From the NCBI GenBank assembly GCA_002286715.1, contig NSJX01000001.1, positions 1,543,805-1,607,804 of the forward strand: a stretch of 64,000 nucleotides of DNA. The letters run 5' to 3'. The first letter of the stretch is position 1; the number at the start of each line of letters is the position of its first letter. Under the pieces are notes generated by a model. The model saw only the letters and a program-made list of their open reading frames with translations. It searched no databases and had not been told where the DNA came from. Below are positions 1-13,028 of the stretch, piece by piece. Origin of the DNA: Dentipellis sp. KUC8613 (taxonomy: Eukaryota > Basidiomycota > Agaricomycetes > Russulales > Hericiaceae). A program made the translations under genes and the position numbers.

Positions 1-201
1 AAAAGATCTTGAAGTCAGACATGTTAAAGTTTTTTCTCTGAAAAAGATCCTGAAGTCAGACATGTTAAAGTTTTTTTTCCTGAAAAGATCCTGAAGTCAG
101 ATATGTTAAAGCTTTTTCTTTGAAAAGGATCTTGAAGTCAGACATGTTCAAGTTTTTTCTCTGAAAAAGATTTTGAGGCAATGTAATAGCTTTTTTTGCT
201 G
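1..201. repeat. AT-rich minisatellite, ~41-bp tandem units
   Basis: Four head-to-tail units of about 40-42 bp start near 1, 41, 83 and 123, and a fifth degenerate copy runs from 164 to about 201. Each unit begins with an A-run followed by GATC(C/T)TGAAGTCAG, then ACATGTTAAAG, then a T-run ending in CTG. Copies differ by a few substitutions and by T-run length. The block is strongly AT-rich, unlike the GC-rich remainder of the window. It may continue to the left of the window. It has no coding potential that I would support. Confidence 0.85.
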
Positions 202-542
202 AGATGGGAACATGAAGATGTAATGATGAAATCTTGTGATGCCATTTTTTTTTTCTCAAGTTGCAGATGTCCTTCAAAGTCTTTTTCTGGATAATGATTA
301 GCTGGGCATGTCACACTGTGTGACATGTCACACAGGCTGTGACATGTAATTTTTTCCGGGATACTACCATGATAATCCTTATGAAAATCACCATGAGAAG
401 AGTTCATGTATTACCTGCAGTATTTTCCAGCATAATACATTAATAATACTCTAAGAATTAGCACTGGAATTTCTCAGATAAAGTATATGAAAAATGTTGA
501 ACTTTTTTTATGGTATTGGCGAGGGAAAACTATGCTATGCAG
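202..542. other. AT-rich non-coding segment up to a 3' splice site
   Basis: Apart from the palindromes, this stretch has long T-runs and no supported coding sequence. It ends in TATGCTATGCAG (531-542), which reads as a splice acceptor for the first visible GCP exon at 543. The segment is therefore best read as the 3' part of an intron, or as foreign sequence placed next to one. An ATG at 494 is in frame with the exon, but the peptide between 494 and 542 does not resemble the family. Confidence 0.55.
307..346. repeat. Pair of overlapping palindromes
   Basis: Two inverted repeats share an arm. At 307-327 the arms CATGTCACAC / GTGTGACATG surround a single T. At 324-346 the arms CATGTCACA / TGTGACATG surround a 5-base loop. 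They sit in AT-rich sequence between the minisatellite and the first visible exon of the GCP gene. They could form hairpins or be sites for a dimeric protein; which is not decidable from sequence. Confidence 0.7.
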
Positions 543-2414
543 CCAGTGTCAACGTCTCAGCGGAACCGACATGGCGCATGGTCGGACGCTGGTTGCACGA
601 TGGCATGCCCGTCTTGAACCAGGCGGATCAGCAGAAGAAGACGGCATATGGAACCCTCGACGAGGAATTCTTCATTGAGGACAACGAACTGCTGATCCTG
701 GACCCCGACTTCTGGACGGAGGGATACGTCCTACGGGACGATGCCACGGAACAGTTGCATGGCTCCAACAGTGTACCCATGTTCCTCGTGCACGTTGCGG
801 TCTCCGTGCTGGGCGCCGGAAAGAGTATCGGACTACTGCGAGCCCTTGGTATTCCGATGACTCTCAGCGACGAGCTTGCGTCCGGATGGGCGCACCAATG
901 GCCGTCTTTCGCGACGCTCGCGGAGGACACCTCTCGCGATGGCCGGCCGCACACGTTCTCAGTTGAAGACCTATCTCGCGTCGTCTATGACGGGTTGCAG
1001 CCGTATTGTCAGGCCGCGCAGAGTCAGTTGACGAAAGTGATCGTCGAAGACTGCGACCTGTGGGAGCACCTCACGGTCATCGAGGATGTGTACCTCATGC
1101 GAAGGGGAGACGTCATGTCGCGATTAGCAGATGCCATTTTCGCGAAAGTGCGCACACTCTCTATCCCCCTATTTTTTTCTAAAAATTTCGATGCTGACGC
1201 AGTTGTAGATGGACAGCGGCCAAACCTGGAGCGACTTCCACTTCCTCAACAGCGCCTTCCGCGACATCACCGCAGGCACGCACATATCCGCCGACGCCTC
1301 CCTCATCCGGCTCTCCTACCGCGGCGGGAGAGACAAAGCCGCCAGCCGCAGCGTGCGCGCATTCGAGGGGCTCTCCGTCGAATACGCAGCGCCGTTCCCG
1401 CTGACCTACGTCTTCGGGCCGCGCACGACGCAGATCTATTCGTCGATCTTTGTGTTTTTGCTGCAGGTACGCCGGGCGAAGAGTGTGCTGGAGCGCATAT
1501 TGGTGCGGGGCGCTGCGAAGGGCGCGCATACGGGCAATGATCTGAAGATCTTGTATGCGATGAGGAGTAGGCTGTCGTGGTTCGTCAAGTAAGTTTCTTT
1601 CTCCGGTACTATGTTGTGCTTTATTCTGATCACTCAACAGTGTACTACTGGATTTCATTGCGACATATGTACGAGGAATATTGCTACAAGATCTCACCTC
1701 TGCTCACTGGTGATTTTAACAGGTAATCCATGAGGAATTGACCAAGTTCCACGACGCTTTGAAGGGTGCCAAGTCCCTCGACGAAGTGATACAGCTTCAC
1801 CAAGACCAGTGAGCTATTTCTGACTCTCACTGCTCACATCTCATCTCTAACAACAACGCAGCCTCGATAAGCTTGAGAAGCGCTGCTTCCTGCACCCAAA
1901 CGTACGTCCATCCCTACGCAAATAAGCGTTACGTTATGAATTGACTGTTTTTCACCGTCAGTCTGCTTCCATACGTCGCGCCATACACTCAGTCCTGGAC
2001 ATAGCGCTGCACTTCAACGACTGCTTCGTAGCCTTCGCGGGAGACACCACCCTCGACATCTCCCGGCAATCGCTCATGAGCATGAAAAAGCACCGCAGCC
2101 GACGCCTGCAGCGCCAACGCAAGGACGCCATCGGCTTCTCCCAGTCGCTCCAAGAAGCAGCCGTGCTCAGCTCAGACAGCTCCAGCGACTCCGAAGATGA
2201 CGACGAAAATACCATCAACGAGAGGTCGTATTCGCTCGCGGCGTCGATGTCAGCGCCTGAAGACGGCGTGGGGCGCATCGACAAGATGTCGGCGGAGCTG
2301 GACGGCCTGGTGCGCCTCGTGAGACGCAGCGTGGAGAGTCTGGCGGGCGGGACGGGCGATGCTGCGCCCACCTTTGGGATATTCGCGTTTGCGCTTGAGG
2401 ACTGGGATAAATAG
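543..2414 (+). CDS. Gamma-tubulin complex component (Spc97/Spc98 family, GCP5-like), 5' end missing
   Basis: Six exons are visible: 543-1147, 1209-1588, 1641-1668, 1723-1808, 1862-1901 and 1962-2414, giving about 529 residues. The early part carries the GCP N-terminal signature of a tryptophan-rich helix (EPTWRMVGRWLHDG), an EFFIEDN segment, an FWTEGYVLRD segment and the LGAGKSI motif. The middle has the LMRRGDVMSRLADAIF segment and WSDFHFLNSAFRD. The C-terminal domain has PFPLTYVFGP, KRCFLHP and LDIALHFNDCF. Such proteins nucleate microtubules in gamma-tubulin ring complexes at spindle pole bodies. Family members usually exceed 650-700 residues, so a substantial N-terminal part is absent. 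It lies upstream beyond an AT-rich intron, or is lost. The assignment to GCP5 rather than GCP4 or GCP6 is tentative. The C-terminal tail has a Ser/Asp-rich insert near the SSDSSSDSEDDDE segment. Confidence 0.8.
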
Positions 2415-2529
2415 TCTCGCACGCGATGGCGTAGATCTTACCTCTACGTCCAGCTCCATGCATCGATACTGATACCCAGCAATTGTACTCGTACAAATAG
2501 CATTAATGATGTATACTGTACTGGTACAC

Positions 2530-4251
2530 TCAGTACAGCGCAAAGGGCGTCGGCCGGTCGACGAGGCGCGGGAAGGCGTTCGTGTTGGCGAGCACGACCA
2601 TCTGCCGCTCGTGCGAGATGTAGCCGCGCATGTATCCCTTGTAGATCATGTTCGCGACGAGGCACTCGGCCTCCTCGACGGGGACGTCCATGCCGGCTAT
2701 TCGGAGCGCGCAGTGGAAGAGCGAGATCGGCATGCGGTTGCTCTTTTCCGACACGATCCATCTGCAGTACGGGCCGAGTCGTCAGTGAGATGATCTGTAG
2801 GGAGTGGAAGAGGGGGAAGGGATGAGGAGGTCGTACACTTTGCGGAAAAGGCAGCGGATGCAGATCTCGCGGGCCTTTTCGAGGGTGAGCCAGAGATTGA
2901 GGTCGACGAGCCTGCGCTCCCACTTGTCGAGCGTGGTGTCAAAGCTCTTGATGTCGCCCTTGCAGATGGCGTTGATAAATGGTGTGTACAGCTCGTCGAG
3001 GTTCGGGAAGCGGTCCAGGAGCTCGCGGCTTGGCAGGTGCCCGCGCAGGAGGCGCAGTGGGATGAGGTAGGTCAGTATACGTCTGCACGAGCGGGCCTGG
3101 TGGGTGAGGTGAGTATGACAGACGGTGACTGAAGGGCGTACTCTTGGTTGTTTTTTGCGCCGATGTGGCAAGTGTAAAAAGCAAGGGTCAGCTCTTGTTC
3201 AGACTGTATGGAGATTGTTTGAGTCAGGTTGGGCCGGTGGGAGAGGAGACGAACCTTGGCATAGTCTTCGTTTAAGAAACTTAGCATCCCGATATAATAC
3301 CTGTATGTAACCTTGTGGTTTTTTTAGCAGCGGCGTCCACCTGGTGTGCGGGATGCATACCTGATGTGATTTAGGGTATGCGGATAGTGGCGGGAGATCA
3401 GGGGTTGCGTCAAGGGCTCGGAGGATATTTTTCGAGAGCGATATTCGTCGTATCTTCCTTTGCGAGTGAGGATGGCGAGACATGAGAAGGCGTGCCACTC
3501 ACGCGGAAGTAGCTTTTCAAGATAAGCCCTACTACGAAGTATATCCCCCATTTTCGAGACAGGTCAATCGACGTCGATCTGAGGGACCGTTTATATAAAG
3601 ATATTGCTGTAACGCGACGAAACGCACCGGTCTGTAATGCATATTGAGAATGCCTTGGAAATAATCCTCGCGGCCTCCTCCATGCATGCATCTTTCGGAC
3701 CATCGCCACTCGTATGCACATCGGCCTTCGGACAGGCTCGACGTCAAGGTATATATGCTAGACGACGAAGTGAGACTCACGTCAAACGCCAAATCGCGCA
3801 GATTGGACAGGATGATGAACATGGTTGGAAGCGTCCAGCCATTATGTGAGGAGAGGTAGCGAAGGAACAGACTGAGGGTCAATGTGAGTCCTTGTAACGG
3901 TGCTTTCGAAGACGATGGTCATACTTTACCAGTTGTGTGTGCTCGTGAAATGCCTCCTTGGAACGCTTCTTCGCGACATGGTTCGTCACCAGAACATACT
4001 GAATAATGATTTCATCCCATGGGCTCTCTATTATGCCCTCATAACGTGCAAGCGATTGCCTCTGAAACCGACATGAGTAGGTGGTGTAGTAGACGAGAAG
4101 AATGGCCACACACAGTTGGATTCCTAAACTCCTTTACGAGATCCTTCGCATGGGGACTGGTCAGCCTAATGAGGTGCGCGAGGTCCGTCCCATCTTCATC
4201 GCGCAGAGCAACAGCGACTCTCTGAGCAAACTGAGAAAAGGTGACGGGCAT
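2530..4251 (-). CDS. PCI-domain protein, Thp1/PCID2/CSN12 family
   Basis: Many short exons read from ATG at 4251 (starting MPVTFSQFAQRV) to TGA at 2530. Recognisable segments in order are an N-terminal helical part with ESPWDEIIIQYVL; TLSLFLRYLSSHNGWTLP; a central FVVGLILKSYFRVS; ELTLAFYTCHIGAKNNQE followed by ILTYLIPLRLLRGHLPS; and a winged-helix PCI end with AECLVANMIYKGYMRGYISH and a final FPRLVDRP. That end matches the PCID2/Thp1/CSN12 family. Thp1 acts with Sac3 in the TREX-2 complex, coupling transcription to mRNA export at nuclear pores. CSN12 relatives are close in sequence, so the exact orthologue is open. The gene is convergent with the GCP gene (115 bp apart) and divergent from the thioredoxin-fold gene. 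Confidence 0.85.
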
Positions 4252-4448
4252 GGTACGCGTCGGGGACGAGGAGCGCTGGTCGCGGTATAGCAGCCGCGGG
4301 AAAATGACCTCAGACGCGTCTTCGCGTTCGCGCCGACGCCGGCGATCGCGAGCATGCAACTCGATGGCGCACTTCTGCTGACAATCACTTCCCAATCGCG
4401 ATGCTATAAGCTTCTCTAAGCCCGACGTCCTCTTCCTTCATTACAGTC

Positions 4449-5333
4449 ATGGCCCTCCAACCCTCTCTTCGCCCCCTCATCATCGCCGGCAGATACGATG
4501 CTCCCCACACCCTTGACGTCTTCCGTAAGTGACCCGACCCGTACAAGACGCCCGCAGTCCCATCTAACGCCCCGCAGTGGACTACGTCTGCCCTTTCAGG
4601 TAGCGCGTGCTGACAGAACCGTGGAGATGTAGCGTACTCACACATCATGCAGCTCGAAGCTTTCGTTCACACTCGACCGCGTGGTGAAGCCCCTCTTCGA
4701 GGCCGGCGGTAGATACGAAGGCAAGGTCAAGCTCATCTTCAGGCCGCAGGTGCAGCCGTGGCACGGTGCCTCCACCTTTGTGCACGAGGCTGGATTGGCG
4801 GTACGCACGCACCGACCCTGTCTCAGCACCCGTACTGACAGGGTGCTACCAGGTCGCCCGTGTTGCTCCGGACAAGTTCTGGGCGTTCTCTCTCGCAGTA
4901 AGCAGGGCGCCGTGCATCACTTACCTCCTCCTAACCACTCTGTGTGTATGCGCAGCTCTTCAAGCGACAGGAAGAATTCTATGACATCCCCACCTCGAAT
5001 TTGACTCCTGTCCAAATCCGCGAGAAGCTGGCCGAGGTTGCCGCCGAGGTACTTCCTGAGAGCAAAATCCCCGCGTTCAAGGACCTCCTTGCGCTGAAGA
5101 GCACCCCCAATGGAGGTGTTGCCGTCACCGACGACCTCAAGTACACCAGTTAGTCAAGCCTTACCTACTTAGTGCCCACACACTCATTTCATTCTATAGT
5201 CAAATATTCCAGGCAGAATGGGGTCCACGTCTCGCCTACCGCTCTGTGGGACGGTCTCGTGGCCAACGAAATATCCAGCTCCTGGGGTGAGAAGGAGTGG
5301 AGTACGTTCTTGGCCCAGAAGGTGTCCGCATGA
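4449..5333 (+). CDS. Thioredoxin-fold (DsbA-like) protein
   Basis: The start is ATG at 4449 (MALQPSLRPLIIAG). The first introns follow GACGTCTTCC and CCCTTTCAG, joining to give DVFLDYVCPFSSKLSF. The end is TGA at 5333 after FLAQKVSA. The fold cue is a beta strand, then DYVCPFS at the position of a thioredoxin CxxC, then KLIFRPQVQPWHGAS and a helical insert (FKRQEEFYDIPTSN), then a C-terminal SPTALWDGLV. The active-site second cysteine is replaced by serine (CPFS), so classical dithiol oxidoreductase activity is unlikely; a monothiol or conjugating role is possible. This resembles DsbA-like thioredoxin-fold proteins found in many basidiomycetes and other eukaryotes with no fixed function. The length is about 200 residues. 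Confidence 0.75.
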
Positions 5334-5521
5334 GTGAACTGCGGCGTGGAAAGTAAGGAGATAAGAGGTGCATGTGCATGTTGTACGATGGTTTTGGTGT
5401 CTGTATTGCCAATGTATTACGACAGGACGAATACGTACCTACCAGGTGCGAAGTATTCTATGAGTATGATGAGTGACAGCCGCATTCAATCCGCACCACC
5501 GCCCACGGTATCCGTAGGGAA

Positions 5522-7684
5522 CTACGATGAGCCTTTCGGCAACAGTACTTCCCGCAATTTCGACCTGACGGCCTGCGCATCCGCTCGGCCTCTGCTCGAC
5601 TTCATCACCGATCCCACAAGTTTGTTCAGCACCTTTGTATTACCCTGCCTCACTGCCTCTGCCTCCTCTGGCAATTTCGTGATGACCTCCCTGCACAATT
5701 CTCCCAAGAAATCAGGTTCGTCCTGCATCGCCATGAGGGATAGTTCCTGAGCCAGGCGGTCAGGCCGCTCCGGGGACGGGTGGTCGAGCATGTACTTGAG
5801 CAGCATCTTTCCGGAGGTCCCTACAAAGCAGACGCAATTTGATCAGAGGCTGCAACACCATCTGCACAAGGACGGGACGGACGGGTGATGGTCCCGCTCT
5901 GGACCAGATCAATCAAATTCCCCATTTGGTCCACCGACACTGGGTTCGCATTGAACGTCTGTTTGCGCGCCGCAAGTTGTCCCAGGAGATCGTGCGTAAT
6001 CCTGTGTCGCCGTTCGTTTCACGCCGACAGGAGCCCTCCATTCTGTCAGCCCTGCACGCAGCCTATTCCATCAGAAGTCCGATCGCGACGCACCAATTGA
6101 CGACCTCCTTGGGATCGCGGCCCCGCGCGAGTGCGTCAAAGTACGCTGTCGCGCCCTGTCCCAGCTCCCCGTCGTAGCCTACCTCGCGGCCCGAGTCGAC
6201 GGCCATGAGAACGTCGGTGTCCCGCTGGCTGAGCCCCTGCCGCTGCAGACGGGCGCGAATCTGATGCGGCAGCTCCGGCATGCTCTGGCGTATCTGCTCA
6301 ATGTAATTCTGCACATTCGGGGATGAATTTGAGCTGCTGCCTGCCCCATAAGTAGCCCCCTACCTACTTGGTCAAGGAGCAGCGGAGGCAGGTTCGGGTC
6401 GGGCATGTATCGGTAGTCCGGGGCGTCTTCCTTGCTCCGCAGCTTGAAGGTTTCACCAGTGTTTTCATTGAAGCCACGGGTCTCCTGGGGGACGGGCTTG
6501 CCCTCGGACAGAAGGACGAGGTGGCGGCGGACCTCGCAAACTGCGTGACACGCACATATCAGCAAACAAATTGCCCGGGCGGACGATGAGACGCACTAAT
6601 AGCCACGATCATGAACCGCACGCTGTTCAGGTTCTTTATCTCACACCGCGTCCCGAGTGCTTCGCCCGGACGATTCACAGAGACATTGACATCGCAACGC
6701 AGGGAGCCCTAGCGGCAACGATTAGCCTCGGCGGATATCAGACGAACGATAGTACCTGTTCCATATTGCCGTCGCTAGATCCGATGGACCTTAGCAGTGC
6801 TTGCAACGTCCTCACATACTCCCCTGCTTCCTCTGGGCTCCTATTCGCCACGAAGGATCAGAGCAGCGGCGGAGGAGGGAGATGTGCGAGACGCACCGCA
6901 TGTCAGGCCTGGAGACAATTTCCATGAGACCAGTGCCTGCTCTGTTGAGGTCGATAGATGACAGCCGTCGCCGAGGATCAAATGTCGACTTTGCGGTATC
7001 CTGTTCGCCGGATGTCAGTGACTGCGGACAGAAAAGGCTGAGAGGATCCACCTGCTCCAGCTGGATCTGCTCGATGCGAACAGACACGTTGCTCTGAGGC
7101 AGATCCAGCTTTCCATCCTTGGCCAGCGGAGCTGTGGCGCGGCGTGAGTGTTCGTGAAGTTGCTGTCGACCTCCATGTGCGTACCATAACGTTGCGTGAT
7201 TTGGTAGCCAGCAGGAAGGTCTGCGTAGAAGTAGTGTTTGCGGTCAAAAGAAGATCGCGATTGAATGTTGGCGTCCAAAGCCAGTGCTGTTCTGAGACCC
7301 AAGTCCACACACGTGGGATTCAGGTGCTGTGGCGAACACAAGTCAAGACACGATGAAGGGATGCCCAGACAACGCGTACCGGCAGAGTCCCGGGAAAGGC
7401 CGCGTCGTACGGCGTGACATGGGTGTTGGACGGTTCTCCGAGCTCGGAAGTCCATGATTCTGCACCACAGCAACGTAGGTAAGGTACCACAAACATCAAG
7501 GAGTGGACACCTCGCACTGACCAGAAAACAGCTTTGCACGCGACTTGATTTGCGCGTGGACCTCGAGACCAATGACGACCTGCCAGCCGGGCCATCGCGG
7601 GTCGTGTTCGTAGGTGCGCAAGCTGTGTACCAGACGACCTAGGCGTTTGTGGTGAGGAACATGGAGGAGACCTCGAGCAAGCAT
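5522..7684 (-). CDS. PET112: Glutamyl-tRNA(Gln) amidotransferase subunit B, mitochondrial (GatB/Pet112)
   Basis: The start is ATG at 7684. The first residues ([17 protein letters not shown]) are rich in Arg and His and lack acidic residues, as expected of a mitochondrial presequence. GatB landmarks follow in order: [13 protein letters not shown] and [45 protein letters not shown] sequence (here [18 protein letters not shown]); and the tail domain with [17 protein letters not shown] and a C-terminal GatB/YqeY segment with [12 protein letters not shown] and NKLVGSVMK sequences. The stop is TAG at 5522. With GatA and GatF/C it converts mischarged Glu-tRNA(Gln) to Gln-tRNA(Gln) in mitochondria. 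Multiple short introns interrupt the frame. The exact borders of the middle exons (about 6590-7300) were not all resolved. Confidence 0.9.
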
Positions 7685-8153
7685 GAGCGGGCGCAAGTCG
7701 CGAACTTGGACGGGCTGAGCGCCCGTTGAGAGCTGTAGATCGTTACGTCAGGGCGGCGCGTAAATGGGCGTCTATGAACATTTAGCGAAAGCAGCCTCAA
7801 GTTTGCTCAGCCCCTGCGGCTGTGTGGGCGGTGGCCTCCTACAGCGTTCACCCGAACGCCTTCGTGTCTTGCCCATCTTTGTCCTGCAGCGGTGCCTCTG
7901 CGCCACCGTCTTTCTTGGAACCCTTCGTTCGGACATGAATACTGAATTCGACGACCCTTCACCGGCCTATACCCCCACTGCTGTATCATGGCTGCCCAAT
8001 CTGTATGGGCGCTTCCTTTTAGCTTCAGCCAGAGGTTTACAGTGCTGATCCAGATATGGCGGTCGCCGCCTCCCTAACCTCCCCCGTCATTTTGCCTCGC
8101 GCTCCACTGACAGGTCAGCTATTGCCTGCAACGGTCGCACCTTCTGGAATCTT
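7685..8153. other. Divergent intergenic region (GatB / unknown gene)
   Basis: This 469-bp stretch separates two divergent starts and should hold both promoters. Small open frames are present, but none is recognisable. An alternative ATG at 8056 precedes a donor-like GTCAGC at 8114. That reading gives the wrong phase for the downstream exon, so the start at 8154 was preferred. Confidence 0.5.
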
Positions 8154-9363
8154 ATGCTGAATACTCGTCTTCACAGCACATCAAGCACTTCGTCCGTTGA
8201 TGTACAGAAGATCATCCACACGTACAATGTTACAGTCGGCTTTGCTGAACTGCAGTTCAACATCACGTCAGTTATGCTCAACTTCGTAATTTATCCGTGA
8301 ACTGAACATATCCTGCTTTGTTTGAACAGCATCGAACCTGCACAGGGTCACCCAGGTCACCATCTTTTTTTCTTAACGCTCAAGACCGGGCCAGTCGAAC
8401 GGCCGCTATGCCAGCCCATAGCAATGAAACTCCAGGTTGACCCTCGAAATCTGACGTTCTCTGTATTGTACATATATCTGATTTTCTCGGCCGCTAAAAT
8501 GTGATATTGACAGCGTCTCAATGCAGCGTGTTCCCTCCAAAAACTAGCCTCCCACAAGGTTGTTTATGGTCCCTACGCGTCTGGCTACGCGCCAACGAGA
8601 TCGACCACCGCCTGTTCTCCGACGAACGCCTCTGGGTCGGGCGAGATCCTGATTTCTACTCCATCGAGAACGCGTCGTTCGCACGACAGCGGGAAATCCG
8701 GTCGGACGTGCAAGTCTACAAGACCGTGCTGGGGCGCGTCCTCATCGACCTTATTGTCAGGTATGTGCACCCCGGAAGATTTTCCATCTCCACTTGATGT
8801 ATGTGATTGAGTTCATGCGAAACAGATGGCGGTCTATTTCGTCCAAGGTTTACAGCCTCAGCCTCGAGTATGATGCCAACGGTGTTGGCCGGGTCCTATT
8901 CAGCGACTGCGTCGTCCGCATCGATTGTACGCCTCAGGAGGTCGACTTCGTCATGTAGTGAGTCATCGTAAATCCCCCGAGGCCAAATGACCTGTGGCCA
9001 GCGACCGGTGACCAGCACTGACATCTTCCATGTCTCCAGCACGATACCCATCTCATCCAATCCCCGCGGTGCCTCCCACCGCCTCCGCGTCTGGCTGCGC
9101 GTCCCGGCGCCCGCGGGCGCGACGCCGACGTCAGGGAACTCCCGCTCGCAAATCTGCCATCGCATCTGGAGCTCCGACGACTTCAAGATCGGCCATCTCC
9201 TCGACTTCTCGTCGCTCGGCTCGAAGATGATCATGGGCGTGCCGGCCAGCACCCCGCGGACGCAGACGAGCATTAGCGAGCAGTCGCTGTACCCCGGCGA
9301 CAGCAAGCGCGACCCGAATGCGTCGCCTACGGATTACACGAACGACCGCAAGGAGGCCATGTA
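8154..9363 (+). CDS. Unknown conserved-looking protein with repeated LRVWLR module
   Basis: The start at ATG 8154 (MLNTRLHSTSSTSSVDVQ) reads straight into the exon with YNVTVGFAELQFNIT. Introns then fall after NIT, after FSV, after LIVR (8761) and after FVMY (8958). The end is TAG at 9363 after DRKEAM. I do not recognise the family. Two segments repeat a pattern: SLRVWLRANE followed by DPDFYSIEN, and HRLRVWLRVPA followed by DDFKIGH. Both sit after stretches of alternating hydrophobic residues, so the protein may be two copies of a beta-rich domain. No signal peptide or membrane segment is evident. The C-terminus is polar (SISEQSLYPGDSKRDPN). Frame continuity over five exons makes a real gene likely; function is unknown. 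Confidence 0.65.
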
Positions 9364-9904
9364 GCTAACCGACCAACTAACTTATCGATGGTTATTTCGC
9401 CTGGGTATCATGTTTTGCGGATTCTCTCCCAGTTTCGCCTGGATACCCTGCTTCGCGAATACCCCTGCCCTTACTTATGCACATGTCGTCCGGCCACACG
9501 TTATTTACGAGGAATCATGCATGCACTTTAATTTCAATGCTATACGATGACCATGTACAGAATTAGACTATTTATGAGATTCTGTATAAGTAGGAATACA
9601 GGATAGTGTCGCGGGACAATACAGAACAGTTTAAATTTCTACTGAAAACGCGGAAAAAGACGGGAAAAATAGAAGGGTCCCCTGCGAAAACATCCAAGCA
9701 TGTAGTCATGAATGAGAGAAACCTTGCTCTTCGTTATGCCCCAATATGCCGATGGCCCTGTCGATACAGAATCACATGAATAAACCAAAGATTCTCAGAG
9801 GCCAAGACAGATGGGAGGCAGTCGCGACGCTCAGCGATATCAAACACGCGGCCAGTAAGCAGACCTAGACTGGAGAGTTCAAGCCTGCTTGCATGAAGCT
9901 TGGA
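9364..9904. other. Convergent intergenic region, 3' UTRs
   Basis: About 540 bp lie between the stop of the unknown + strand gene and the stop of PAP1. A TTTCGCCTGG sequence occurs twice about 40 bp apart (near 9395-9450). No gene was seen. The middle part (9530-9700) is AT-richer, as expected for 3' UTRs. Confidence 0.5.
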
Positions 9905-12559
<2,655 letters not shown>

Positions 12560-13028
12560 TGTGATGTATCGAGTAGAGCGGTGAAGGAGTAAATAGAGAA
12601 CAGCTCCGATGCTGCCAACGGCGAAAGGCAGAGACTGCCCTGCCGCCGCGGCGCACTTTGAGTAAGCCGGCGCGGCACGTGCACCTTGCACGGCAACCCG
12701 CCACCCGAGCTCACCGTCGTTTCCGTTGCAGTTCCAGAACCTTACACACGCAACTAGATGAATGGACGGAATGCGGGAATCATGCATATATAGCAGTCTA
12801 GTAGGTTCTATGGATATAAATCTAAGAATGTGGAAAGATAGGAAAGGTAGGATTGATACGGTAAGCGAATAAAGAGCGAATACTACTATCTAGCACAATA
12901 CCGTTCTAAGAGAACGCTACATAAGAGAGTCCGATAGATCATGATAGCTATATTTCGGTCATCCAGAGAGCCCTATAGCAACTGTGTCCATATCTGTCCA
13001 TAAGTGCCACCGGTCAAAGCAGACCATC
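12560..13028. other. Intergenic: PAP1 upstream region and 3' UTR of the beta-helix gene
   Basis: About 470 bp without a supported gene. The part near PAP1 (12600-12740) is GC-rich. The part near 12780-12970 is AT-richer and probably belongs to the 3' UTR of the neighbouring minus-strand gene. Confidence 0.5.

Noticed and set aside
1..407. Minus-strand frames of 70-89 codons in the repeat block
   Set aside because: They run through the tandem repeat and T-rich sequence; composition is that of the repeat and no homology is recognisable.
8056..8120. An alternative start (ATG 8056) for the unknown LRVWLR gene with an intron from 8114
   Set aside because: The phase across that intron does not match the downstream exon, whereas ATG 8154 reads into it directly.
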